Positions 35,406 through 44,199 of a DNA stretch of 64,000 nt are shown here, in pieces; within the stretch, counting starts at the first letter, position 1, and every line of letters begins with the position of its first letter. The position numbers were made by a program, and so were the translations under genes. The notes under the pieces were generated by a model. The model was not told where the DNA came from, did not search any database, and saw nothing but the letters and a program-made list of their open reading frames with translations. Source of the DNA: Acetobacter conturbans (GTDB lineage Bacteria > Pseudomonadota > Alphaproteobacteria > Acetobacterales > Acetobacteraceae); the NCBI RefSeq assembly GCF_011516755.1, contig NZ_WOSY01000001.1, positions 124,001 to 188,000 on the forward strand. Reading direction: 5' to 3'.

Positions 35406-36363
35406 GGGGCGGCGTATTCGCGACGGGCTGGCGCTGGCCCGTGCGTTGCCGGACCGGAGTCTGGTGACGATGGTGGCGGCCATGAGCCTGCTGGCATCAC
35501 TGACCTTCACGGGTGCGGTGGGCGCGCGGTCCCTGTCCGACCGCTGGGCGAAGGGGGCGGCGAACCTTGTCACCGTGCAGGTGCCTGATCCGGACAAGGC
35601 GACCTCCGCTGCCGGGCGTGGAGCCTCGGCGGCCACGCGCGTGCAGGCGGTGCTCGCCAATCTGGAAGCGGCTCCTGCCGTGATGCGGGCGCATCGCCTG
35701 GACGGGGCGGAACTCGACCGCCTGCTGCGACCGTGGATCGGGGATGTCGGCACGGCGGCGCTTCCCCTCCCCGCCGTGATCGAGGTGGATCTTGCGCCCG
35801 GGCAGACGCTACCGGACCCGCTGATTTCGACGCTGAAAACGGAAGCGCCCGGCACGCTGATCGAGAAAAACGATGACTGGCGCGCGCAGCTTCATGCGAT
35901 TGCCGACAGCCTGCTGTGGTGCGCCGGGCTGGCGACTCTTCTGGTCGGGGTGATCGGCGCGGCGGTGATCGGCATGGCGACGCGGCTCGGGCTGGGGGCG
36001 CGGCGGGAGAGCGTCACCATCCTGCATGAACTCGGAGCTTCGGACGGCTATGTCGCGGGTCGGTTCGGGCGACGGGTAGCGGGGCTGTCACTGGTGGGCG
36101 GACTTGTGGGCACGCTGGTTTCCCTGCCGCCGATTGCCGTGCTGGCGCGGCTGATGGCACCGCTTGCCGGGGGCGGTTCTGCAGAAATGGGAAACATGCA
36201 TGGCTGGTGGGGATTTTTCACTGAATCTCTGTCTTCCCTGATGCAGGGCAGCGCGCCGCAGGCGTTGCTGATCGGGTTGGGCTGCATTCCGCTGGTAGTG
36301 ACGCTGATTGGCTGGGTGACGGCGCAGGTGATCGTGCGTGTGTGGTTGCGTCGGCTTCCATGA
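35398..36363 (+). CDS. ftsX: Cell division protein FtsX
   Basis: A 321-residue FtsX: a first helix near residues 20-40, an extracytoplasmic domain (residues 45-165), then three further helices (AGLATLLVGVIGAAVIGMA, VAGLSLVGGLVGTLVSLPPI and LLIGLGCIPLVVTLIGWV). The HELGASDGYVAGRFGRR coupling-helix block is typical of FtsX/MacB-type permeases. It overlaps ftsE by eight bases and the YdcF gene by four. The protein is membrane-bound and works with FtsE on peptidoglycan hydrolases. Confidence 0.9.
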   Translation: MNKGRRIRDGLALARALPDRSLVTMVAAMSLLASLTFTGAVGARSLSDRWAKGAANLVTVQVPDPDKATSAAGRGASAATRVQAVLANLEAAPAVMRAHRLDGAELDRLLRPWIGDVGTAALPLPAVIEVDLAPGQTLPDPLISTLKTEAPGTLIEKNDDWRAQLHAIADSLLWCAGLATLLVGVIGAAVIGMATRLGLGARRESVTILHELGASDGYVAGRFGRRVAGLSLVGGLVGTLVSLPPIAVLARLMAPLAGGGSAEMGNMHGWWGFFTESLSSLMQGSAPQALLIGLGCIPLVVTLIGWVTAQVIVRVWLRRLP

Positions 36364-36968
36364 CGGGGACTCCGGCACGACGGATGGTTTCATGGTGGCG
36401 TCTTTTCCGGCTTTGTCTGGCGAGCGCGTGTCTGCTGCTGGTCACTGGGTTCGGGCTGTTTGTTCGGAGCGCCTTGCAGGCTCCTGAACTGCCGCCTGTT
36501 TCGGATGGCATTGTGGCGCTGACAGGGGGCAACGGGCGAGTCGAGACGTCCCTTTCCCTGCTGGAAGAAGGACGTGGACGGCTGCTGCTGGTGTCGGGGG
36601 TCGATCCGCATGTCGCGCTGAAGGATCTTGCGCCGGGATTGTCCGCCGAGATGGCATCGCGGGTTACGCTGGGGCGCGAGGCGACCTCGACGGCGGGGAA
36701 CGCGGCGGAGACGAAGCGCTGGGTACGGGCGAACAGCATCCGCAGCCTGATCGTTGTAACGGCCGGTTATCATATGTGGCGAGCGGAACTAGAAATTTCA
36801 CGGAGCATTCCGGGCGTTAACCTGCGCCCCTATCCGGTTCAGCCCCCTGCCCTCAAGCGTCGGTTCACGCGGGGAACCTGGCAGTTGCTGGGGCGTGAAT
36901 ATGGAAAGTTCCTGCTGGTGTGCATCGCTCCGGTGCGAGTGTTCCGGCACACTGTGGATGCGTCGTGA
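36360..36968 (+). CDS. YdcF/DUF218 family protein
   Basis: A 202-residue protein with an N-terminal membrane anchor (LFRLCLASACLLLVTGFGLFV) and a DUF218 domain. The motifs are DGIVALTGGNGRVE, RLLLVSGVDPHV and STAGNAAETKRWVR, with IVVTAGYHMWRAELEISR near the end. In other bacteria DUF218 proteins (SanA, YdcF, ElyC) act in envelope or cell-wall lipid carrier handling. The start overlaps the ftsX stop (ATGA), placing it in the ftsEX operon, an arrangement frequent in alphaproteobacteria. Confidence 0.86.
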   Translation: MTGTPARRMVSWWRLFRLCLASACLLLVTGFGLFVRSALQAPELPPVSDGIVALTGGNGRVETSLSLLEEGRGRLLLVSGVDPHVALKDLAPGLSAEMASRVTLGREATSTAGNAAETKRWVRANSIRSLIVVTAGYHMWRAELEISRSIPGVNLRPYPVQPPALKRRFTRGTWQLLGREYGKFLLVCIAPVRVFRHTVDAS

Positions 36969-37120
36969 AGGCAGGCTTCTCTGGCTGCTGAGGAGGTTTA
37001 CTGAGAAGTGACGCGCCTCAGTTTTCAGGAGCTTACGGAGCATGACACAGTCTTCGGCAAGCTCTGCGGTGTGCTCGCTTATCATCACGGTGACGTGAGG
37101 CTGTTAGAAAAACCGTAGTT

Positions 37121-37136
37121 ATTGACAGGTATCAAT
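37121..37136. promoter_or_regulatory. Short inverted repeat upstream of oxdC
   Basis: ATTGA, six bases, TCAAT; it overlaps a TTGACA -35-like hexamer 70 bases before the oxalate decarboxylase start. No clear -10 hexamer follows at the right distance. It could be an operator overlapping a promoter. The 200-base gap holds nothing else obvious. Confidence 0.3.
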
Positions 37137-37197
37137 GGTTTCCTGCGCGGCGAAGACATAGTTTGCCATGATTTTCACATCATCAGGAAACAGTCCG

Positions 37198-38367
37198 ATG
37201 ACCGACCTTCCCTGGCTCAGTTCGAAACCCGAAGCGCTGGAGCCCATTCGCGGAGGGCGTGGCGCGAGCATTCTCGGGCCGCGCAATCTTCCCCGTGAAC
37301 GCGAGGTTCCCGATCTGCTCGCCTCGCCTGATACGGATGCGGGGACCATTCCCAATCTGAAGTTTTCCTATGCGGACGCCCGCAACCGGCTGGGTTCCGG
37401 TGGGTGGGCTCGCGAGATCACCATTCGCGAACTGCCTGCGGCCACGACGCTTGCGGGTGTGAACATGCGGCTCAAGGCCGGTGGTTATCGCGAACTGCAT
37501 TATCACAAGGAAGCCGAGTGGGGCTTCATGATTGCAGGCAAGGCGCGCGTCACCGCCATCGATACGGAAGGGCGTCCGTTCGTGGACGATGTCGAGGCGG
37601 GAGACATCTGGAACTTTCCTGCTGGTATTCCCCATTCCATTCAGGGGCTTGGCGACGAAGGCTGTGAATTCCTTCTTGTCTTTGATGATGCGAACTTTTC
37701 CGAGAACGAGACCTTTCTCATCAGCGACTGGTTCGCTCATACGCCGCGCCATATCCTCGCCAAGAATTTTGGCGTGCCTGAATCCGCTTTTGCCAATCTC
37801 CCGACGGATGTTGAGAAAACCCGCTGGATTTTCAACGGCACGGAACCCACCGTGGCCAAGGAAGATGCGATCCGGTGTCCGCAGGGCCCGTCTCCGATCC
37901 GCTACACGCACCGCTTCCTGCAACAGGAGCCTGCCAAAGCTGCTGGTGGCACCGTCCGTGTTGTTGATTCCCGCAACTTCCCGGCGGCTTCGACCATTGC
38001 GGCGGCCATCAATGTCGTGGAGCCGGGGCGGATGCGTGAGCTGCACTGGCATCCGAACAATGACGAGTGGCAGTATTTCGTTCGTGGCCGTGCGCGCATG
38101 ACGGTTTTCGCATCCGGCGGCAAGGCGCGGACGTTTGATTACTGTGCGGGCGATGTCGGCTATGTGCCGCTGGGCATGGGGCATTATCTGGAAAACATCG
38201 GCGATGAACCGATGGTGTTCCTTGAAGCCTTCAGGAGCGATCACTTCGCGGACTTCTCCGCCAATCAGTGGCTTGGTCTTTCGCCGCGTCAGATGGTGAA
38301 GGAGCATCTCAATCTGGACGACGAGACGCTGTCGAAACTGCGCCAGGACAAGCCTCTCATCGTCTGA
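37198..38367 (+). CDS. oxdC: Bicupin oxalate decarboxylase
   Basis: A 389-residue bicupin. The first cupin has HYHKEAEWGF (His101, His103, Glu107) and a later His in GIPHSIQG; the second has HWHPNNDEWQYF and a later His in GMGHYLEN. The lid loop reads FSENETF (Glu169), matching the SENST lid whose glutamate is needed for decarboxylation in Bacillus OxdC. The enzyme uses Mn(II) and O2 to split oxalate to formate and CO2, consuming a proton, so it may protect against acid. No signal peptide, so cytoplasmic. AGGAAA precedes the ATG. The DUF1275 gene is coupled downstream. Confidence 0.9.
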   Translation: MTDLPWLSSKPEALEPIRGGRGASILGPRNLPREREVPDLLASPDTDAGTIPNLKFSYADARNRLGSGGWAREITIRELPAATTLAGVNMRLKAGGYRELHYHKEAEWGFMIAGKARVTAIDTEGRPFVDDVEAGDIWNFPAGIPHSIQGLGDEGCEFLLVFDDANFSENETFLISDWFAHTPRHILAKNFGVPESAFANLPTDVEKTRWIFNGTEPTVAKEDAIRCPQGPSPIRYTHRFLQQEPAKAAGGTVRVVDSRNFPAASTIAAAINVVEPGRMRELHWHPNNDEWQYFVRGRARMTVFASGGKARTFDYCAGDVGYVPLGMGHYLENIGDEPMVFLEAFRSDHFADFSANQWLGLSPRQMVKEHLNLDDETLSKLRQDKPLIV

Positions 38368-39026
38368 TGACGCCTGTTGTCCACTCGGCCCTGCGTGTCA
38401 CCGCGCTGGGGCTTATCGCCGGATATGTCGATGCCGTGGGGTATGTTGAACTCCACGGCATTTTCAGTGCCGCCATGACGGGGAATTCGACCACGTTCGG
38501 CGTTGCGCTTGCAGAGGGGAACTGGGGGCGCGTGGGGGCGGTCGGCATGGTGCTTGGCCTGTTTTTCGGCGGTGCTCTTGCCGCCAGTCTTCTGCGCCGG
38601 TCCCTGCGCGCTTACCGTCATGAATGGCTATGGATGGCTGCGCTGCTGATCATTGCCCAGTTCGTGCACTGGTCGCATGGTACTCACACCAGTTCACGGG
38701 TGGAGACGCTTCTGCTGACCGTCGCCATGGCCATGCAGGGCGAAGTGCTTTCCCGCTTCTCCGGTATTTCCGTCCAGACGATTGTCGTGACCAACAACAT
38801 CATCAAATTTGCTGACAACATTGTTGATTTTCTGTGGAAGATGAAAGACGGAAAACTTGCTTTCCCTCTCACTGCGGCTCTGCCCGGTCTGGGCTGGATG
38901 AGCTGTATTGTCGGGGCTTTTCTGTCCGTTCTGATGCGCCATGCAACGTCCGGCTTTTTCCTGTTTCCGGTGCCGATCCTTGTGGCGCTCTGTTTTCTCA
39001 ATCCTCCTGAACTGGAAAAGGACTGA
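38367..39026 (+). CDS. DUF1275 (YoaK-like) membrane protein
   Basis: A 219-residue membrane protein with about six helices. The opening LGLIAGYVDAVGYVELHGIFSAAMTGNST is the diagnostic DUF1275 block; the C-terminal half holds further helices. Function unknown, possibly transport. Its ATG overlaps the oxdC stop (TGATG), so translation is coupled and a link to oxalate or formate movement is suggested but not shown. Confidence 0.85.
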   Translation: MTPVVHSALRVTALGLIAGYVDAVGYVELHGIFSAAMTGNSTTFGVALAEGNWGRVGAVGMVLGLFFGGALAASLLRRSLRAYRHEWLWMAALLIIAQFVHWSHGTHTSSRVETLLLTVAMAMQGEVLSRFSGISVQTIVVTNNIIKFADNIVDFLWKMKDGKLAFPLTAALPGLGWMSCIVGAFLSVLMRHATSGFFLFPVPILVALCFLNPPELEKD

Positions 39027-39027
39027 G

Positions 39028-39178
39028 AGGCTAATTCAAAAGCTCTCCGCCGCGGGTGCGTGCAACCGGTGTGGGTTTTTGAAGAACACGGACGCGAAAC
39101 ACTCATGGGGACCGTGGGCATCGGAGTGTGGAAAACGAGCGGCGGAGCGCCCACAGAGAGCGTCTGAAACAGCCTCGG
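39028..39178. repeat. Dispersed palindromic repeat, copy A
   Basis: About 150 bases beginning with TTCAAAAGCTCTC and ending with GAGAGCGTCTGAAACAGC, so the ends are inverted repeats. Interior blocks such as GTGTGGGTTTTTGA and ACTCATGGGG match copy B at 48464-48626 in reverse orientation. No gene inside. MITE-like by structure. Confidence 0.65.
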
Positions 39179-39235
39179 AGAGAGGCGGTTTGTCCGGCGC
39201 GAATGTGAAATTCGGGAAAGCCGTTTTCTGTCTTG

Positions 39236-39748
39236 TCAGAAACCCAGAAGCGCGGCGGTGAAAGTTTCCTGCACCACGCTGAGGGGAAGGCGATCCGCGC
39301 GAAAGACCGTCGCCACATGGCGGATGATTGCCGTGGTAGAGGTCAGAGTCTGGCCTTCCTGCCACAACAAGGTGCTGTCGAGAGTGTCGCGGTCGATGTT
39401 CAGGTCTGCGACGACGCGCCCGAACGGGATGGACGAGGTCTCAAGCCGATGGTTCATCTCAGTGGTGAGGCGCGATGGGGCATACCAGTTGTCAGCGCGG
39501 GCGACTTCGAGAGTGCCGCAGCAGAGGACGACCTGTCGGTGCTGAAGGGGTTCGTCGGACGGGAATATGCTGCTGGCGACTGCCGGGATTGGTGGTGGTG
39601 GCGGGTGGTCGAGGCGCACGGTGAGACGGACCGGTGCTTTCGCCAGCCCTTGGTTTTCGCACCATGTTTCCATGGCGAGGGTGGCGCTTGAGGTGTCGAG
39701 AAGTGCTGTGTTGAGGCGGGCAATCCGCTCGCTGAGGGAAGGCATCAT
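39236..39748 (-). CDS. UbiC-like chorismate lyase family protein
   Basis: A 170-residue protein with the central motif NWYAPSRLTTEMN and a following FGRVVADLNIDRDTL. This pattern resembles chorismate pyruvate-lyase (UbiC) and DUF98-like relatives, in which the enzyme makes 4-hydroxybenzoate for ubiquinone. Active-site arginines cannot be confirmed by eye, so the activity is uncertain. Its ATG overlaps the upstream methyltransferase stop by four bases, making the two a coupled pair. A longer start would lie deep in that gene. Confidence 0.6.
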   Translation of the reverse strand: MMPSLSERIARLNTALLDTSSATLAMETWCENQGLAKAPVRLTVRLDHPPPPPIPAVASSIFPSDEPLQHRQVVLCCGTLEVARADNWYAPSRLTTEMNHRLETSSIPFGRVVADLNIDRDTLDSTLLWQEGQTLTSTTAIIRHVATVFRADRLPLSVVQETFTAALLGF

Positions 39749-40464
39749 ACGGCTTCCATCACTTTCCGTCTGAGCCGGAAACGACTCTTGCTGGCGGGCA
39801 GGGGCAGACCGCCCCACATGTCTTTCACTGCTTCCGCGACGACGACGCCGCCACAGGCGGGCAGCACGGCGCGCCCTGCCCTTTCGATGACGTCACTGAC
39901 CCGGGATGCGCGGTGGAGTGGCGAAAAGGGTGGTGGATAGAGGGCGGTTTCACAGGTTTCGACATGGAACATGGACTGGCGGAGGTGCTCACGGAGTTGT
40001 CGCTGCGAGAAGGGCGTGCCCTGCCCGAAGGGGGTTGTGTCGCTGTGCGCCCATATGCCGCGCCGGTTCGGCACGATGAGGATGAGCTTGCCGTCGTCGC
40101 GGAGGACTTTCCAGACGGCGCGAAGCAGATCGCGGCTGGCCTGTGTGGTTTCCAGCGCGTGGACCATGAGGATACGGTCGAAGCAGAGGTCGGGAAATGG
40201 CAGCTTAGCACCATCGACGAGACATTCCGGAATGGGAGAGCGACTGTTCGGGTGTGCTGGAGGCGGGTCGAGTCGGGCGGCCACAGCGAAGGCGGTCTGC
40301 CGTTCCCACAGCGGCAGAAAAGGGGTGGTGTAGCCCAGCCCGAGGAGGGTCTGGCCTGTGAGGTCGGGCCATGAGGTGGTCAGACGACGGGCCAGCAGCC
40401 GGACGGTACCTGCGCCTGTGGGGGCCTCGTAAAAAACGTCTGCGGAACGAACTTCATCCTGCAT
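39745..40464 (-). CDS. SAM-dependent methyltransferase
   Basis: A 239-residue class I methyltransferase. An unusual motif I region (TLLGLGYTTPFLP) is followed by the motif LPFPDLCFDRILMVHALE typical of the methyltransferase-11 group and KLILIVPNRRGIWAH. In many alphaproteobacteria this gene is divergent from gloB, exactly as here; its substrate is unknown. The coupling to the UbiC-like gene could suggest a quinone or aromatic-acid methylation, but this is inference. Confidence 0.82.
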   Translation of the reverse strand: MQDEVRSADVFYEAPTGAGTVRLLARRLTTSWPDLTGQTLLGLGYTTPFLPLWERQTAFAVAARLDPPPAHPNSRSPIPECLVDGAKLPFPDLCFDRILMVHALETTQASRDLLRAVWKVLRDDGKLILIVPNRRGIWAHSDTTPFGQGTPFSQRQLREHLRQSMFHVETCETALYPPPFSPLHRASRVSDVIERAGRAVLPACGGVVVAEAVKDMWGGLPLPASKSRFRLRRKVMEAV

Positions 40465-40517
40465 GAAGCGTACAGTATCATGAAATACGCCCGCGCATCA
40501 CTGACGGAGTTTCCTCC

Positions 40518-41246
40518 ATGCCGATTACCGTTCTTTGCATTCCTGTCCTCTCCGACAATTACGTCTGGATGCTGACGGATGAGGACACGGGATGCGTCGC
40601 GGTGGTGGATCCCGGCGAATGCGCGCCGGTTCGGGCGGCGATTGAGGCGCATGGGGGACGGCTGGACCTCATTCTGCTGACTCATCATCACGCCGATCAT
40701 ACGGGGGGCGCGGAGACCCTGCGGGATCGGTACGGCGCGAAACTGGTGGGGGCGGCTGCCGATGCGGGGCGGTTGCCGCCGCTGGACATGGCGCTCAGGC
40801 CGGGTGACCGGGTGGCGATTGGGGACAGTCTTGGGGTGGTGATGAGTACTCCGGGGCATACGCTGGGTCATATCGCTTATTATTTCGATGCACCGCCGTC
40901 GCTTTTCTGTGGCGACACGCTGTTCAGCCTTGGATGCGGGCGGCTGTTCGAAGGCACGTCGGAGCAGATGTATGCCAGCCTGCATGAGTTCGATGCTCTG
41001 CCGGCGGAGACGCAGGTGTATTGCGGCCATGAATATACGGAATCGAACGCCCGCTTCGCGCTTGCGGTCGATCCGGAGAATGAGGCGCTGAAGAAACGGT
41101 CCGAGGAGGTTACGGCGCTACGGGCGAAGGGGCTGCCGACCGTGCCCTCCACTCTGGCCTCCGAACGAGCGTGCAATCCGTTCATGCTGGCGGCGGATGC
41201 CGGGGAGCTTGGGCGGTTACGGCGGGAGAAGGATCACGCGCGCTGA
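40518..41246 (+). CDS. gloB: Hydroxyacylglutathione hydrolase (glyoxalase II)
   Basis: A 242-residue metallo-beta-lactamase-fold enzyme. The metal motif THHHADHTGG is at about residues 55-64; further ligands lie in TPGHTLGH, the Asp in FCGDTLF and YCGHEYT. The C-terminal glutathione-binding arm is present with FALAVDPENEALKKR and NPFM. It hydrolyses S-lactoylglutathione to lactate and glutathione in methylglyoxal detoxification. Divergent from the methyltransferase with a 53-base gap. Confidence 0.95.
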   Translation: MPITVLCIPVLSDNYVWMLTDEDTGCVAVVDPGECAPVRAAIEAHGGRLDLILLTHHHADHTGGAETLRDRYGAKLVGAAADAGRLPPLDMALRPGDRVAIGDSLGVVMSTPGHTLGHIAYYFDAPPSLFCGDTLFSLGCGRLFEGTSEQMYASLHEFDALPAETQVYCGHEYTESNARFALAVDPENEALKKRSEEVTALRAKGLPTVPSTLASERACNPFMLAADAGELGRLRREKDHAR

Positions 41247-41299
41247 GGGGATGATTTTTCTTATTTGAGAGGGGGGGCAAGCCATTCTAAAGAAGCTGA

Positions 41300-42619
41300 A
41301 TGATTGCCCGATTTTTTCTTCCTTATGGCTGCTTTCTCAGTCGCGCCGCTTACGCCATCCAGCAGAGCCTGACGAACCTCGGTATTCGTCTCACGCCTCC
41401 GGATCATCTGCCTGGGATAGCAGTGACCCCGGATCTGTATCTGGTTATGGGATTACTCACTCTTTGCGCTGTTTGCGAAGCGTGGTTGTTCATGTTCGCT
41501 GTTCTGGCATTGCGGCGTCCCGTGGTGCTTTGTTTCGGTGCAGGTTTTCTACTGATGCCGGGACTTCTCGCCCTGTCAGGCGTAGCGGGTCCTGTAAATC
41601 CGCAGCCTGCCGAAATTGTTCTGGGCAATGGCGCAATAGACATCCCCGGCTATGCCACGCTGGCCGTCATGGCGTTTGCGGGAGGATGGTCTCTGACCGT
41701 TCTGGCTGCCGATGTTCTGAAACTTACTCAGAAATCTTTCGATCTTTTTAAACATGTCTGGATTGCCATGGGGCTGTCCGCCGGGTTGTTTTTTATAGCC
41801 AGCGTCAGTGCCGAAAGCATAAGAGCCGATTATCAGGAAACCCAGAACACTGTTCGCCAGAGCAGCGGCTGGCTGATGCAGCAACTCGTTCATTATTCAG
41901 ACTGGTGTGAAAAAGAGGGCAGGATGCACCAGGCTTCCTGTGTCTGGGCCAGCCGCACGCACGAGGTTCTTCTGGAACAAAGCCAAAGTGATTTACGGTA
42001 TTTCGTGACGTTTTCTCCGGAAACGCTTGCCGGTTATTATGGCTCTTTTCGCAGGGACGCTACGCCGGATACGGAGGCTGCCATTCGCAGGGAAATCGGG
42101 GAGTATAATACGCGATTGTGCCCGGTCGTTGCTCTTGGCGGCGATATGCAGCAATACACAATCTCGGAAAAATGTGAGGCTCCTCCGGCAGGGTTCTGCG
42201 GATATGCTTTCAAGTATGGTGGCACGGACGATCCGGATCGGCTTCTGCGGCCCGTTGCGGTAGCGACCGAATGTGTTTTCCCCACTCTCCTGACCTTGCG
42301 TGACCATGCGGCATCCATCCAGCGCAGCACATCCAGCAATGAATTCAAAATGGCGTTTTATCTGGCCGTTGCGTTCCTGTCGGGCATCAAGCTTGCGGGG
42401 AGCACGTTCAAGTCGCTTTCAATCGACAAGACCAAGGCACCTGATGCTGGCTGGCTCTTTCTGGCCATTTGCCGGTCAGCAACGTGTCTGCGGGGCAAAA
42501 CACCTCTCGCAGGACGCGACATCGTCATGCTGATTTTTTGTATTCTCCCTTTTATTTTCACGGTCTTTTTCCTATTCAAACCGCTGGTTTTTCTGGGACT
42601 GCCTCCGCTTCCCCACTGA
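41300..42619 (+). CDS. Polytopic membrane protein of unknown function
   Basis: A 439-residue protein I do not recognise. About four helices lie in residues 45-165 (PDLYLVMGLLTLCAVCEAWLF and similar), then a large soluble loop of about 175 residues, then two C-terminal helices (near residues 350 and 410-430). The loop holds five or more cysteines in WCEKEG, QASCVWA, TRLCPVV, KCEAPP and GFCGYA, suggesting disulfides on the periplasmic side. The AAAGAAG stretch is a modest ribosome site. Lower GC and different codon use from neighbours hint at recent acquisition. Confidence 0.65.
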   Translation: MIARFFLPYGCFLSRAAYAIQQSLTNLGIRLTPPDHLPGIAVTPDLYLVMGLLTLCAVCEAWLFMFAVLALRRPVVLCFGAGFLLMPGLLALSGVAGPVNPQPAEIVLGNGAIDIPGYATLAVMAFAGGWSLTVLAADVLKLTQKSFDLFKHVWIAMGLSAGLFFIASVSAESIRADYQETQNTVRQSSGWLMQQLVHYSDWCEKEGRMHQASCVWASRTHEVLLEQSQSDLRYFVTFSPETLAGYYGSFRRDATPDTEAAIRREIGEYNTRLCPVVALGGDMQQYTISEKCEAPPAGFCGYAFKYGGTDDPDRLLRPVAVATECVFPTLLTLRDHAASIQRSTSSNEFKMAFYLAVAFLSGIKLAGSTFKSLSIDKTKAPDAGWLFLAICRSATCLRGKTPLAGRDIVMLIFCILPFIFTVFFLFKPLVFLGLPPLPH

Positions 42620-42655
42620 CTGATATACGGGATATCTATTTTATCCCGGCGGCAT

Positions 42656-43750
42656 TCAGGGAATTTTCCGCGACGTGATGCTGCCACTCCATTGGGTCAG
42701 CGGGGCGAGTGGCATCGCGCCGAGGCTCCATGCACCTTCACGCAACCGCAGGGGAAGGCTGATGGTGGTTTCTGGTGTGGACAGATCATTGATGTTGCTG
42801 CCCCCGTTTTCAGTCGGAGGGAGGGCGGTATGACCTCCGGTGCGTGCAACATCGCCGATGCGCCCGAGCAGGATGGCAATCTGTCCGATTTCCGGTGAGA
42901 TGCTGCCTGAAGCTGCCATCTTGCGAACGGCGCGGTCCATTCCCCGCAGGGTGAGGTCAAACTCTCCGACAGGATCGTTCTGCCATGTGAGTTTCCCTGT
43001 AAGCGCCAGCGCGGCCGGGCCGAGATGGGCCTCGCCAAGATGCAGGGTTGTGACCGGCGTGGCTGTCTGCCTCTGCGTTTCGGGAAAGCCGGAGGTGGAG
43101 AGAGCGATCCTGATCGTATCGAGCGTGTTGCCGAGACCGGGGATGGATTGAGGCAGGCCAAGGCGGTCGATCGTGGTGTCGGTGGTCAGCAGGGGCTGAA
43201 TGGTGGTGCGGGCGGCTTGCCAGCGGGCGACGGTGGTGAGGCTGTGCACGTCCAGCGTGAAGGGGGTTGGGATGTTGACCGAAGGCAGTGTGTCGATCTC
43301 GACGTGGGCGGCTGGGATGGTCAGCGCGGCCTCTGTTTCCCCGCTGGTTGGGTGGACGGCGAGTGTGATGCCGTTGCCGGTGAGGCGCAGGGCGAGGTCC
43401 GGCACGGGGCCACGCGCCAGAAGCAGGGCGTGGGTGCTGCCGAAAGTTGCGGTGGTTCGCGAAGAAAAATGGGAGATGGACAGGGTGACGACGTTGCAGC
43501 CGTAGCTCAGGCGCGTGGCGCCTAGGGGACCGGAGAGGCGGAGATCGGAGAGCGTCATCCGGGATGCGAGCAGCGCGGCATGGGGGGTGGCGCGGCTCCA
43601 TGTGAGGGTCCAGCCCTGTCGAGCGAGTGCGGTCTGTTCGGTTTGCAGCGCCGTGAGCAGGGCGAGGTTTTCGCTGTGAATTCCGAGGGCGACTCCCCCG
43701 CCGGAGAGGAGGAGACTCGCGATGCCGATGAGGGCTGCCTTCCATCGCAT
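42656..43750 (-). CDS. DUF2125 family protein
   Basis: A 364-residue protein with an N-terminal anchor (WKAALIGIASLLLSGGGVAL) and a periplasmic beta-rich domain with the DUF2125 opening GWTLTWSRATPHAALLASRM, where a small-residue strand pair repeats. No catalytic motif is known for the family. The start is chosen for AGGAGACACAGG before ATGCGATGG; an upstream start 23 codons earlier adds a basic extension. It is distantly similar in layout to the 511-residue protein at 27381-28916. Confidence 0.75.
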   Translation of the reverse strand: MRWKAALIGIASLLLSGGGVALGIHSENLALLTALQTEQTALARQGWTLTWSRATPHAALLASRMTLSDLRLSGPLGATRLSYGCNVVTLSISHFSSRTTATFGSTHALLLARGPVPDLALRLTGNGITLAVHPTSGETEAALTIPAAHVEIDTLPSVNIPTPFTLDVHSLTTVARWQAARTTIQPLLTTDTTIDRLGLPQSIPGLGNTLDTIRIALSTSGFPETQRQTATPVTTLHLGEAHLGPAALALTGKLTWQNDPVGEFDLTLRGMDRAVRKMAASGSISPEIGQIAILLGRIGDVARTGGHTALPPTENGGSNINDLSTPETTISLPLRLREGAWSLGAMPLAPLTQWSGSITSRKIP

Positions 43751-43873
43751 CCTGTGTCTCCTAAATTTCTTTCGCGCCAGATTTCGGCTCTCGTACAGCG
43801 CCTCCGTTCTGAGAGGCAAATAACGGGGAGGACAGGAGAAAATTCTGGCTGACCGAGGGGACAGCAGATTCAG

Positions 43874-44140
43874 TTACACAGATTTATCCACAGCATGATC
43901 TCTGAGTCGTCCACCTTTTCTTCAACAAGTTTGAATCGCGGCCTGCCCGGACACGGCGACTGCGGAAAAAGGCTGGAGCTGTTCGAAAAAACCGCAGAAA
44001 CACGTGGATCAAGAGAAATAATTACCGTTTTGTAAAATTATTCCCTTGACTTGGAAGAACCCCCGGAACGGCCACGTTTTTCAGAATAAAGACTGAGAGT
44101 CGAAAGAGCGCGCGGTTTATCCCACAGAGTTATCCACAGG
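43874..44140. other. DnaA-box-rich gap, candidate replication or DnaA-controlled site
   Basis: The 449-base gap between two divergent minus/plus-side genes holds perfect DnaA boxes TTATCCACA at 43884-43892 and 44130-44138, a near box TTATCCCACA at 44117-44126 and TTACACAGA at about 43874. Between them is an AT-rich stretch (44011-44060) with AATAATT and AATTATT as inverted arms. This arrangement is seen at origins but also at DnaA-regulated promoters. No gene is in the gap. Confidence 0.4.
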
Positions 44141-44199
44141 GGTGGAGGATAACAGCGGAATGACGGTGTTTTCCCGAATGGGACTAAGGTTGGTGCGGG

